NCBI RefSeq assembly: GCF_900635815.1
Contig: NZ_LR134173.1
Coordinates: 595,501-659,500 of the forward strand
Source of the DNA: Legionella cherrii
Lineage (GTDB): Bacteria > Pseudomonadota > Gammaproteobacteria > Legionellales > Legionellaceae
DNA: 64,000 nt
Direction of reading: 5' to 3'
Shown here: positions 9,578 through 18,186 of the stretch, piece by piece
Layout of the letters: the number at the start of each line of letters is the position of its first letter
How positions within the stretch are numbered: the stretch's first letter is position 1
The notes under the pieces: model-generated
Told to the model about the DNA's origin: nothing
What the model saw: only the letters and a program-made list of their open reading frames with translations
The model's database searches: none
Made by a program: the position numbers and the translations under genes

Positions 9578-10861
9578 ATGGAAAAAGAAAGTCCGGTGAT
9601 TTTGGTTGTGGATGACAGCGCCACCATGCGTTTAATTACCTGTAATGCACTACGCCAAACGGGTTTTACTATCATTCAGGCAGAGAATGGTGAAGCAGCA
9701 TTATCTTTACTAAAAACTTCGAAACCCGATGCGATTTTGCTGGATGTAGAAATGCCTGGCTTGAATGGGTTTGAAGTATGTGCTGAAATTCGCAAACTAC
9801 CTGATTGGCGTTATCTTCCGATTATGATGGTTACCGGCTTGGAGGATTATGAATCAATTAATAAAGCGTTCCAGGCGGGTGCGACAGATTTTACCACCAA
9901 GCCCATTAATCCCACGCTTTTAGGCTATCGGGTGCGCTATATGGTGCGCACTAATTCTTACTTTCAAGAACTGCAAGTTGCCGAACAAAAAGTCCGGGTA
10001 CTCAATAATGAACTCATCGATAAGCTAGTCGAGATCCAGCAAAATGCAATTGCCGTAGCACGCTTTGTACCCCAGGATTTTCTGAAGGTGCTGAATCGTA
10101 AAAATATTGCCGACATAAAACTTGGCGACTGCGTTGAAAAAGACATGACCGTTCTTTTTTTAGATATAAAATCATTTACCTCTATGGCAGAACAATTATC
10201 TCCTGTTGAAATTTTCAACCTTTTTAATACGCTAATGAGTTATTTAGATCCAGCCATTCTTAAAAATTCTGGCCTTATTGATAAATATATTGGTGATGCC
10301 ATTATGGCATTATTCAATAATGCGGATGAAGCTGTTGCTGCCGCATTAGATATGCTAGAAGCCTTGCATACGTTTAATACCACACGAGCGCGCGATAATC
10401 TTCCACTCATCCACGTGGGAATTGGAATAAATACAGGCAACTTGATTGTAGGTACCGTTGGTTTTGAGGAGCGTATGGATTGCAGTGTAATTAGTGATGC
10501 GGTCAATATTGCTTCTCGGCTTGAGACCTTAACGCGAAGTTTTAATATCGAACTCATAATTGGTGAAGAAACTTATGAGCAGTTAAAACAAAAAGACAAA
10601 TATAATTTACGTTTCTTAGGCTTATCGACTGTAAAAGGCAAAAGCCTGCCGATTAAAGTTTATGAGGTGTTTAATCATAATCCCCCCACCGAGGTGCAAT
10701 TGAAAAAAGACTCTGCCCCTATTTTTGCGGCAGCTTTAGATCATTATGCGGCGAAACAATTTGAGCAGGCGGCAAGCCTTTTTGAACAAATCGTGACAAG
10801 TAATCCTAATGACTCACCCGCGAAATATTTTTTGCAGCAGTGCAAGGAGCATAGTGCTTAA
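9578..10861 (+). CDS. Receiver-class III adenylate cyclase, predicted output of the chemosensory pathway
   Basis: A 427-residue protein. The receiver is about 6-125 (D12/D13, phospho-acceptor D56 in LLDVEMPG, K108 in TTKP), followed by a helical linker. The class III cyclase domain is about 187-365. All key catalytic positions appear present: metal aspartates D196 (LFLDIKSFT) and D240 (YIGDAIM), adenine-selecting K236 (LIDKYIGD) and D307 (VISDAVN), and transition-state N310 and R314 (DAVNIASRLE). This K/D pair predicts ATP, not GTP, as substrate. The C-terminal 45 residues resemble one TPR. Its position matches wspR, which instead carries a GGDEF domain. The product cAMP is inferred, not shown. 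Confidence 0.92.
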   Translation: MEKESPVILVVDDSATMRLITCNALRQTGFTIIQAENGEAALSLLKTSKPDAILLDVEMPGLNGFEVCAEIRKLPDWRYLPIMMVTGLEDYESINKAFQAGATDFTTKPINPTLLGYRVRYMVRTNSYFQELQVAEQKVRVLNNELIDKLVEIQQNAIAVARFVPQDFLKVLNRKNIADIKLGDCVEKDMTVLFLDIKSFTSMAEQLSPVEIFNLFNTLMSYLDPAILKNSGLIDKYIGDAIMALFNNADEAVAAALDMLEALHTFNTTRARDNLPLIHVGIGINTGNLIVGTVGFEERMDCSVISDAVNIASRLETLTRSFNIELIIGEETYEQLKQKDKYNLRFLGLSTVKGKSLPIKVYEVFNHNPPTEVQLKKDSAPIFAAALDHYAAKQFEQAASLFEQIVTSNPNDSPAKYFLQQCKEHSA

Positions 10862-10877
10862 TATCTAATGTTTTAAA

Positions 10878-10902
10878 GTAGGTTAGGCCAAGGCCCAACC
10901 CA
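10878..10902. terminator. Hairpin between convergent genes, related to the 24720 hairpin
   Basis: GGTT-A-GGCC-AA-GGCC-C-AACC at 10881-10900 forms an imperfect stem between the cyclase and the convergent peptidase gene. Its sequence (GTAGGTT...CCCAACC) resembles the longer perfect hairpin at 24720-24749. Both may be copies of one small dispersed repeat used as a bidirectional terminator. There is no long T-run on either side. Confidence 0.45.
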
Positions 10903-10929
10903 CTCGCTCTCTATACGAATTTCTTAGCT

Positions 10930-12067
10930 TTAGCCCTCTTTAATTTTATCAACAACTTTTTGGTTGAGGTGGGTTACGATAAGCCCTACTAATTTAACAG
11001 CTTGGTCATAATCACGCTTATCAAACACCCCGGCTTGTTGATGCGCATAACGAATAGGTACACCGATATTAATACTGGGAACGCCGGAACCAGAACCTTG
11101 CACTTTTGATCCATCTTGTCCATAACCTACTTCTGATTCCAACTGAACTTGAATGTTATTATTTTTGGCTAAATCTAAAATCCAATTAAGCAGTTCTTGA
11201 TGAGGAATCATAGAACGATCGTACACAAATAAAGTAGGCCCTTTACCCAATGCAATGCGGCCTTTTCGTTTTGCAACAAGAGCGGGGTAATCATCGGCAA
11301 TACCGACCTCAACATTAATTGTAATATCGGGATGCGTGCTTTGATATACGGTGCTCGCGCCACGCAAACCAACCTCCTCTTGTACTGTTGCAGCTGCATA
11401 CAGTTGATTTGGGCGGTCCTTATTTTTTATGGAATCAAGAACATCGCCAATGAGTGCCAATCCGAGTCGATCATCAAGGGCTTTTGCTAAAAAGCGATTT
11501 TCACTTAATGGACTAAATTGACTGGCAGGAGTCACTTGCAATCCTGGGCGTACCATAAATTTTGTTTCGGCTTGTTCCTTGCTTTCTGCGCCAATATCAA
11601 GAAACACTGCATTAGCCGCAGGCAGATTATTTTTTTTTAGCTTCTTCGAGAAGATGGGTGGAGTCCATTCCAGAATAGGCCAAAATAGGACCGTTAGGAG
11701 TCGATACCGTCCAACGTTGTGCAAAGATTACCGAAGCAGGGATACCGCCCAAGGGGATGATCTTTAAAAAACCATCTGGAGTAATTGATTCAACCATGTA
11801 GCCTACTTCATCCATATGCGCCATTAATAAAACATGAGGGCCTTTTTGATCCTCCTTATATTGACCAATTAAATTGCCCATACCATCCACAGTAAGATTA
11901 CTCATGGATTGCTGCCATTGTTGCTTTACTAGATCACGAACAGACTTCTCAAAACCGGATGCACCTGCCAAATCAGTTAACTTCACCAAAGAATATTCAT
12001 CTACAACCGCGCCGGTAGTCGCACTGATTAGCATCAACCCTATGGTTAACCCATTTAATTTTTTCAT
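10930..12067 (-). pseudogene. Exported M42/M20-like metallopeptidase, split by a frameshift in an A9 run
   Basis: Two overlapping minus-strand frames make one peptidase. The N-terminal part (to 11627) has a signal peptide and LMAHMDEVGYMVESI, the first zinc ligands of the M42 aminopeptidase fold. The C-terminal part (from about 11638 to 10930) has KALDDRLGLAL, AAATVQEEVGLRGAS and NIGVPIRYAHQQAG, with the catalytic glutamates. The break lies in T9 at 11630-11638 (A9 in the gene). With eight A the frame continues as EEAKKNNLPAANAVFLDIG and gives about 378 residues, the normal size. It may be a pseudogene, a slippage site or a sequence error. The enzyme would trim peptides in the periplasm or outside the cell. 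Confidence 0.85.
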
Positions 12068-12274
12068 AACAACGTCCTTATTTTATATAAAATTCAAAAC
12101 ATCAAACACATCAGCTTAGAAACTATATACCATTCACTCGATGGAGCCAAAATGGCCGAGAGAGAAGAGTTATAAATGGTCTAATACCGATTATTGTAAC
12201 CTGATTCCACTATAGTAACCGTATAATATTTAGGCTATTATTGGCTCTTTTTTATCATCGGAACAATTTTTGTC

Positions 12275-13093
12275 ATGTATACGGCCATCGTCATCCCTGC
12301 TCGTTACGCATCAACCCGCCTACCCGGAAAACCTCTGGCAATGATTCATGGCCAAACCATGCTACAACGCGTGGTGCAATTATCGCGTGCTGCTGTCGAG
12401 GGATTAAACAATGTTTCCGTGGTAGTTGCCACCGATGATGCCCGAATTGTCCAACATTGCGATGAATTAGGCGTTGCCTCGATAATGACTTCAGTAGAGG
12501 CGCCCAGCGGAACTGATCGAGTCGCCGAGGCCATCAGCACCATGACGAACAAACCGGATTTTATTTTAAACATGCAGGGCGATGCCCCACTAACGCCCCC
12601 TGATTTCTTACGTGCACTGATTGATGCTTTTGCTGCCTCTCCGTGTGACGCAGTAACTCCGGTAACTCAGTTAAGCTGGAAACAGTTGGATAATCTGCGC
12701 AAAAATAAACAAGCCACCCCCTTTAGTGGCACTATAGCCGTTTTCAATGAAAAAACAGGCAATGCTTATTGGTTTAGTAAAAATATTATTCCCGCCATCC
12801 GCAAAGAAGAAGAATTACGCCAAAAAAGTGATTTAAGCCCAGTATTTCGTCATATTGGCTTGTACGGCTATTCATTAGATATGTTGGAACAATATATTAC
12901 TTTGCCAGAAAGTCCATTTGAACAAATGGAAGGATTAGAACAATTGCGCCTCTTGGAAAATGGTTATACCCTTCGTTGCATTCCAGTTGATTATAAAGGT
13001 CGCGCGAACATGTCAGGCATTGATAGCCCAGAAGATGTAGCTCGCGCTGAGGCATTGATTGCCCAATACGGTGAATTATTAGAGAGTAGGTAA
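12275..13093 (+). CDS. kdsB: 3-deoxy-manno-octulosonate cytidylyltransferase
   Basis: A 272-residue nucleotidyltransferase that activates KDO to CMP-KDO for LPS inner-core synthesis. The N-terminus IVIPARYASTRLPGKPL is the diagnostic CMP-KDO synthetase motif. NMQGDAPLTPP follows about residue 99 (the family usually has NVQGDEP), with HIGLYGYSLDML about 192 and the C-terminal SGIDSPEDVARAE. The family is usually about 250 residues, so this is slightly long. The histidine phosphatase gene begins 2 bases after the stop, so the two are probably cotranscribed. Confidence 0.95.
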   Translation: MYTAIVIPARYASTRLPGKPLAMIHGQTMLQRVVQLSRAAVEGLNNVSVVVATDDARIVQHCDELGVASIMTSVEAPSGTDRVAEAISTMTNKPDFILNMQGDAPLTPPDFLRALIDAFAASPCDAVTPVTQLSWKQLDNLRKNKQATPFSGTIAVFNEKTGNAYWFSKNIIPAIRKEEELRQKSDLSPVFRHIGLYGYSLDMLEQYITLPESPFEQMEGLEQLRLLENGYTLRCIPVDYKGRANMSGIDSPEDVARAEALIAQYGELLESR

Positions 13094-13095
13094 CG

Positions 13096-13734
13096 ATGAC
13101 AACACGATTACTCATTGCACGCCATGGTAATACCTTTGGTCCAGGGGACATTGTTCGACGAGTGGGAGTCACTGATTTGCCCTTAGTGGATAGTGGTCTG
13201 AATCAGGGACGCCTGTTGGGTAGGTACCTGAAAAATAATCATCTTATTCCTGATGTCATCTTCACTTCCAAACTCAAAAGAGCCATACAAACTGCAGAAC
13301 AAGCACAGAATACGATGGGAACCAATTTACCGATTAACACATTGGCCATTTTCAATGAGATCGATTACGGACCTGATGAAAATCAACCCGAAGAACACGT
13401 TGTTGGCCGTCTTGGCAAAGAAGCAATCCATGCCTGGGAATCAGGCGCGGTGGTACCTGAGGGTTGGAAGGTAGACCCTGCCGCGCTGATTAAGAATTGG
13501 ATGGACTTTGCCACCCGTATACGTCAAGAATACCCGGGAAAAACATGTCTTGTAGTGACGAGCAATGGGATCGCCCGGTTTTCACCCTATTTAACTGGTG
13601 ACTTTGCAACATTCAGTGCACAATACGGAATCAAAATCGCTACCGGAGCCTTGTCTGTCTTTGAACATAGCGAACCCACTCCGACATGGTGTTGTCGTGC
13701 TTGGAATGTGAGACCACCACCGGATACTTTGTAG
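13096..13734 (+). CDS. Histidine phosphatase family protein (phosphoglycerate mutase fold)
   Basis: A 212-residue protein beginning LLIARHGNTFGPG, the RHG motif whose histidine becomes phosphorylated. IFTSKLKRAIQTAEQ supplies the second arginine region, FNEIDYGPDE the acidic residue, and TCLVVTSNGIARF the C-terminal part. In the last of these N replaces the usual catalytic histidine (normally VSHG), so the activity may be altered. The substrate is not predictable. It follows kdsB by 2 bases, which suggests a role as a sugar-phosphate or KDO-related phosphatase, but that is only positional. Confidence 0.85.
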   Translation: MTTRLLIARHGNTFGPGDIVRRVGVTDLPLVDSGLNQGRLLGRYLKNNHLIPDVIFTSKLKRAIQTAEQAQNTMGTNLPINTLAIFNEIDYGPDENQPEEHVVGRLGKEAIHAWESGAVVPEGWKVDPAALIKNWMDFATRIRQEYPGKTCLVVTSNGIARFSPYLTGDFATFSAQYGIKIATGALSVFEHSEPTPTWCCRAWNVRPPPDTL

Positions 13735-13777
13735 CCTGGTGAAATAAAGCGAAGTTCCTCAATCAGGGAGATGATTA

Positions 13778-15517
13778 ATGAAATTATGGATGATGGTATT
13801 TTCTCTATTGATGCACTCCTTTTGCTACGGAGCTTCTGCATATTGTTTACCTAATCAAGCATGTTGGCCCAGCCAAAAACAATGGGATGCATTAAATAGA
13901 CAAGTAAACGGTCATTTGCTACAAGGATATTCGCCCTTATCTCCTTGTATTAAAAACTCGAATAACATCGCATGTAACGATATGCTCAATAAACTTAAAA
14001 ATCCTTATTTTATTGAATCGCAACCTGGAGCAACTCAATCCAATGGCTGGGTCGATGCATGGCAATCGGCAGTGAGTCCTTATGTCGTTGCTGTTGAAAA
14101 TGCACAAGAAATTGCTTCGGCAGTTAATTTTGCACGTCAACATCGAATAAAGCTTGTTGTGAAAGGTACCGGCCATGATTATCTGGGGCGCTCCAATGCA
14201 GCCAATTCTCTCTTGATCTGGACGCATAACATGCGCAAGGTCACCCTCCACGATCATTTTATCCCCCAGGGGTGTCCTACAACACAGACACCTAAATCTG
14301 CAGTCACCATAGCCGCAGGTACACGCTGGATAGAAGCATATAAAGAAGTCACGACCAATAATGGCCGTTACGTTCAGGGAGGAGGATGCACTACCGTCGG
14401 TGCTGCCGGTGGATTCATTCAAGGCGGAGGCTTTGGAAGTTTTTCCAAAAAATTTGGTACCGGCGCTGCAGGAGTTCTCGAAGCAGAAATCATTACTGCC
14501 GATGGCATGATACGCACTGCGAACGCCTGCCAAAACCAGGATCTTTTCTGGGCCTTGAAAGGAGGCGGAGGAGGTACCTTCGGCATTGTCAGTAAAATCA
14601 CCCTACTCACTCATGATCTTCCGAACTCATTTGGAAAAGTTAAAGGGACAATTACAGCGAAATCAGATGCAGCCTACCAACAACTGATTCGTTACTTTAT
14701 CCATTTTTATCGAGACCATCTCAATAATGAACATTGGGGAGAGCAAGTGAGCTTCACTCCTGGTAATAAAATGACTTTCTCTTTAGTTTTTGAAGGTTTA
14801 AGCAAACCTGAAGTTGACACACTGTGGCAACCCTTTCTTGATTGGTTAAGCAAAAAGCCGGAGCAATACCAATTTCAATGGGACAGTGCGACACGTCCTG
14901 CAAAACACTACTGGGATTTTGATTTTCTGATTGCGAATGCCCCTGATGCCATTGTGGCCAATCAAGATAAAAATGCATCCCCCAGTGAGTTTTGGTGGGC
15001 ATCAAATCAAGCTGAAGTATCCATGTACATCAATTATTATTTATCCATGTATCTTCCTTCCAAATTATTTGCTCAAGAAAACTCAGATCATTTGACCAAA
15101 ACCCTTTTTAATGCATCCCGTTTCACTGAAGTGGTCCTTCATTTCAATAAAGGTTTGTCGGGGGCCTCATCGGATGCTACTGCACGGCAGAAAGATACCG
15201 CAATGAACCCAGAAGTACTTGATGCGGTCGCTTTAGTCATTATTTCTGGAGGCCAACAAAATACCTATGCCAACATTGCCGGTCATAAACCTGATTTAGT
15301 TAAAGCAAAAAAAGAGATCCATCAAGCGAATAAGGCGATGGAATTACTCCATGGGTTAAGTCCCAACTCAGGAACTTATCCCAACGAAGCAGATTATTTT
15401 ATTCAGAATTGGCAATCTGCTTTATGGGGAAGCAATTATCCTAAACTACTGCAGATAAAACACAAATACGATCCGCAAAATGTATTTAGTTGTCATCATT
15501 GTGTGGGAAGTGAGTAA
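13778..15517 (+). CDS. Exported FAD-binding oxidoreductase with BBE domain, probable bicovalent flavin
   Basis: A 579-residue berberine-bridge-like oxidase. A signal peptide (about residues 1-19, MMVFSLLMHSFCYGASA) precedes an FAD-binding type 4 (PP-loop) domain. H133 in KGTGHDYLGRS and C204 in QGGGCTTVGAAGG match the two residues that attach FAD covalently in bicovalent family members. The C-terminus ends with the BBE motif WGSNYPKLLQIKHKYDPQNVFSC. These enzymes oxidise sugars or alkaloid-like compounds with O2; the substrate is unknown. AGGGAGA lies 8 bases before the ATG. Extra cysteines near the N-terminus suit an exported disulphide-bonded protein. Confidence 0.9.
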   Translation: MKLWMMVFSLLMHSFCYGASAYCLPNQACWPSQKQWDALNRQVNGHLLQGYSPLSPCIKNSNNIACNDMLNKLKNPYFIESQPGATQSNGWVDAWQSAVSPYVVAVENAQEIASAVNFARQHRIKLVVKGTGHDYLGRSNAANSLLIWTHNMRKVTLHDHFIPQGCPTTQTPKSAVTIAAGTRWIEAYKEVTTNNGRYVQGGGCTTVGAAGGFIQGGGFGSFSKKFGTGAAGVLEAEIITADGMIRTANACQNQDLFWALKGGGGGTFGIVSKITLLTHDLPNSFGKVKGTITAKSDAAYQQLIRYFIHFYRDHLNNEHWGEQVSFTPGNKMTFSLVFEGLSKPEVDTLWQPFLDWLSKKPEQYQFQWDSATRPAKHYWDFDFLIANAPDAIVANQDKNASPSEFWWASNQAEVSMYINYYLSMYLPSKLFAQENSDHLTKTLFNASRFTEVVLHFNKGLSGASSDATARQKDTAMNPEVLDAVALVIISGGQQNTYANIAGHKPDLVKAKKEIHQANKAMELLHGLSPNSGTYPNEADYFIQNWQSALWGSNYPKLLQIKHKYDPQNVFSCHHCVGSE

Positions 15518-15565
15518 AGTTTGGAGTGTTTAGAGGCAAACTTTTGGGATTACAGTGCCTCCAGT

Positions 15566-15665
15566 AGCAAAGATCCCTTCTCCAACCCGTGGGAGAGGGG
15601 GAAGGTTCACGCCGTAATCAAGCCCTCATCCGCCCTGGGCACCTTCTCCCCTCGGGGAGAGGGGA
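15566..15665. repeat. REP-like palindromic block, second copy
   Basis: This block contains TCTCCCC-TC-GGGGAGA as a perfect inverted repeat at 15645-15660, and a looser CTTCTCC...GGGAGAGG pair at about 15578-15599. CCTCATCCGCC is shared, in reverse orientation, with the block at 1986-2083. It lies between the ends of two convergent genes, the usual place for REP-type elements. The rest of the 15518-15697 gap holds nothing recognisable. Confidence 0.65.
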
Positions 15666-15697
15666 CACTCAGTGTGATGCAGCTACCGACTCATCAA

Positions 15698-17122
15698 TTA
15701 CACATCATCAAAATAATTTTTTAAAGTGTACTGTACCTCTAAATTGAGCTCACCTGAATTCGGGTCAATCGCACTGACCGTATCCCCAAGATAGCCAATT
15801 GCCCAAAAGAAGATGTTCGAGGTCTCCATATTGGCTTGCAAATAAGGCATTAACGAATCTGTAAAAAAGGCTTTTCCTTTTGCAGTCTTCCAAGAAGCCT
15901 CACCCAGGACAACAGGATATCCCGCTTGATATAAAAATCCCCATGACCAATCAAAACGTAATTGACTGGGCATCCCAGGCGCTGTTTCCCATCCTGCAAC
16001 CTCAGCAGGATAAACATGGGGTGAGAAAACCAAATGACCATTCTGAGCCGAATCATCACCCAGCAACCAGGATAATGCAGAATCATTTATACCTTGCTTG
16101 ATTAACTCATTCTTGAATTTGTTCTTATCAAAAACAGCAATGCCGTTTTTAGCCTGCATTTCATCAAGCAAAGGTTTAAAGTCCTCACCCCAATTTCCTT
16201 TAAAAAACACACGCTCCAAATTGCCACATAAAGAAGGATCTGAAGAATGGCTGTATCCATTGTCATTCACTACTTGTGATTTAGGGATACAAATTACAGG
16301 GTTGTTCGAATCGTCATTTCCTGAATCAGGGCCTTCGACAAACAACAATAAATCAGGGTTATTTTTCTGTACCGCATTGGCAGCTGTAGCGATGACTTTG
16401 GTCCATGGAACTTGAGAGTCATGAGATTTAAACCAATTTAATCGGTAAGGCTCATTAAAAATGTCAATGCCTATGACATTGTCTAAGTTACGGTTTTTAA
16501 TTTCTGTAGCTAACAGAGCAATGTCTTGCTCATATTGCTTCATCTCATATACAGTTCCATCGCGCATCGCATCGCCATACCCATGGCGATGGTGGATATC
16601 AATCATTACTTTGATACTTTTCTTTTTTAATTCGTGCAAAACAATCCAAAAAGCCTGCTTCGGACTCACTGCTTTTTCACACGCCATACCATTACTTTGC
16701 CATGTTTTACAAAATATACCGTTGCCTGCATTTGGGGAAGACTTGTCCGAAATCCATTTATTCAAATCAACCTCATGTTGCTCATCATAAAGCACCTCAG
16801 GTTGTATCGGTAATCGTAAGGTCTTAAAATTCACTGCTGTATTTTTATCTACGCCCGAACTTGGAAAATTCCCTGGGTTACTGATTAAATCCATCATTCC
16901 ATAGGCTCTTGGGTTGGAACTAAGGGTTGGTATGGCGTAAAAAGGATTGCTTTGTAAACCCTGTAGAATATTTGAGTCCTGAAATCCTGACCATGATAAG
17001 CCATTGATATGGATAAGCTGGCCTTTGTCATTGTATATTTTACTGTCTCGAGTTTGGTAGGAGTGCGCATCCAATGCAAGCATTAATAAAAACCAACATC
17101 CTAATACGCTTATTTTTTTCAT
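15698..17122 (-). CDS. Secreted glycoside hydrolase family 5 protein (cellulase-like)
   Basis: A 474-residue GH5 enzyme. A signal peptide (about 1-21, KKISVLGCWFLLMLALDAHS) suggests Sec export and, in Legionella, type II secretion. The TIM-barrel marks are NGLSWSGF (40-47), KTLRLPIQPE, VMIDIHHRHG (172-181), the acid/base E224 in IDIFNEPYR, FSPHVYP (367-373) and the nucleophile E408 in VVLGEASW. It should cleave beta-1,4-glucans or related polysaccharides. No carbohydrate-binding module is visible. GGAGGA precedes the ATG. Legionella species are known to secrete endoglucanases of this kind. Confidence 0.93.
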   Translation of the reverse strand: MKKISVLGCWFLLMLALDAHSYQTRDSKIYNDKGQLIHINGLSWSGFQDSNILQGLQSNPFYAIPTLSSNPRAYGMMDLISNPGNFPSSGVDKNTAVNFKTLRLPIQPEVLYDEQHEVDLNKWISDKSSPNAGNGIFCKTWQSNGMACEKAVSPKQAFWIVLHELKKKSIKVMIDIHHRHGYGDAMRDGTVYEMKQYEQDIALLATEIKNRNLDNVIGIDIFNEPYRLNWFKSHDSQVPWTKVIATAANAVQKNNPDLLLFVEGPDSGNDDSNNPVICIPKSQVVNDNGYSHSSDPSLCGNLERVFFKGNWGEDFKPLLDEMQAKNGIAVFDKNKFKNELIKQGINDSALSWLLGDDSAQNGHLVFSPHVYPAEVAGWETAPGMPSQLRFDWSWGFLYQAGYPVVLGEASWKTAKGKAFFTDSLMPYLQANMETSNIFFWAIGYLGDTVSAIDPNSGELNLEVQYTLKNYFDDV

Positions 17123-17280
17123 TCTCTATTCCTCCAAATTAAAACATGGATAATTTTTAAACGAGCATCATTTAACTACTCATCAATCATTTCAGGTGAA
17201 ACTTTGAATGGAGTTTACAAAATACAACAAATGGGGTTGTCGATTGGTGCAAAAACAAACATCATGACAGCCTGAGTGAA

Positions 17281-17323
17281 GCACGTGTAACCCATGGTGG
17301 ACTCAATCCATGATGACACGTGC
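17281..17323. other. Stem-loop with perfect 8-bp outer stem
   Basis: GCACGTGT at 17281-17288 pairs with ACACGTGC at 17316-17323. An inner CATGG (17293-17297) can pair with CCATG (17308-17312). It lies between two minus-strand genes, downstream of the 17340 gene. No T-run follows on either strand, so it is not a standard intrinsic terminator. It could be a regulatory RNA structure or a binding site; ACGTGT/ACACGT is palindromic. Confidence 0.4.
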
Positions 17324-17339
17324 ACAAGAAGAAAAGTAG

Positions 17340-17834
17340 TCAACCTACATGCGAAAAGCGACGCTCATTTTCATAAATGGATCTTTTAACCAATTCATCC
17401 ATCTCTGCGCTTGGCTCACACGATTGAAAAACCATTTTTAGCGGAGACACGTCTACCGTTGATTTACTCACATCATTTTGCAAATAACCATCAAGATTTC
17501 TATAGGTAAGATATTTATCTGTAGCAAACTCTTGGCATTGAGCCATAGTTTCATCTTGGCATATTGAAAATTTAATCAAATGTTCTGCATGGAATGGTTC
17601 TTGGCTTTTTGAAAACACATACTGTATATCGTATAGAACACTATCAGCGCCAGCACAAAAATAGGTACCTGATTGGAATTTATTATTTTCGAATACATCA
17701 CTACGGATATAACGACCTTCTCCTGGTTGCAAACCAGCAAGGGATACTTTATGAGTTGCTATTTCTTTAGGATTGTCTGCAACAACGTAACCAGTTAAAA
17801 CCAAACCCAATATTACAGAGGCTATTTTCATCAT
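17340..17834 (-). CDS. Small exported protein of unknown function
   Basis: A 164-residue protein with a clear N-terminal signal peptide (MMKIASVILGLVLTGYVVA, cleavage probably before DNPKE). The mature part has four cysteines (FCAGAD, SICQDE, QCQEF, SCEPS), which suits a disulphide-bonded periplasmic or secreted protein. No family is recognised. AGGAG lies about 10 bases before the first ATG; the second ATG directly after is equally possible. It stands alone, with AT-rich DNA upstream. Confidence 0.75.
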   Translation of the reverse strand: MMKIASVILGLVLTGYVVADNPKEIATHKVSLAGLQPGEGRYIRSDVFENNKFQSGTYFCAGADSVLYDIQYVFSKSQEPFHAEHLIKFSICQDETMAQCQEFATDKYLTYRNLDGYLQNDVSKSTVDVSPLKMVFQSCEPSAEMDELVKRSIYENERRFSHVG

Positions 17835-18186
17835 TCTGTTTTAACTCCTAATATGAAATAAATATTCCTTGAAATGGATTATTTTCCCTAAGCCGTTACA
17901 AAGAATTATAAAAATATGAAGTTGTCTAAAAAAAGAGGGAACCTTCATTAATTTCAGCCCAGCATTATACCCTATTTCATACGAATAGTGCAAAAATTTA
18001 TAAATTAATTCTCATTTTGCTCGAAAATAGGTTAATTGATCAGCTATAGGCGAATAGGAAATAGAGTTAAAGCGGTTCTCTTCAGACTCAAGATGATCTA
18101 TTTTTTGGTCTCTTTGGTTTTTTTATTTACCAATTTAAATTTTTTTATTACACTCAGTCACACTTAAAATAAAAATACATTTTTTA
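17835..18186. other. AT-rich gap between divergent genes
   Basis: About 350 very AT-rich bases between the divergent 17834 and 18187 starts. It must hold both promoters. No gene, RNA or long repeat is recognisable, and promoter boxes cannot be separated from the general A/T background. Confidence 0.5.

Noticed and set aside
10240..10557. 105-codon minus-strand frame in the cyclase gene
   Set aside because: It overlaps the catalytic core of the cyclase on the other strand and has no ribosome-binding site or recognisable domain.
2416..10861. Classical flagellar chemotaxis operon
   Set aside because: It has no separate CheY, CheZ or CheD and no flagellar genes; the terminal receiver is fused to a cyclase. 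The Wsp-like reading fits better.
13937..14533. 198-codon minus-strand frame inside the flavin oxidase gene
   Set aside because: It is antisense to the covalent-FAD region, which is unmistakably coding on the plus strand.
17281..17323. Intrinsic terminator for the 17340 gene
   Set aside because: The stem is strong but there is no T-run after it on either strand, so it was kept only as an unassigned stem-loop.
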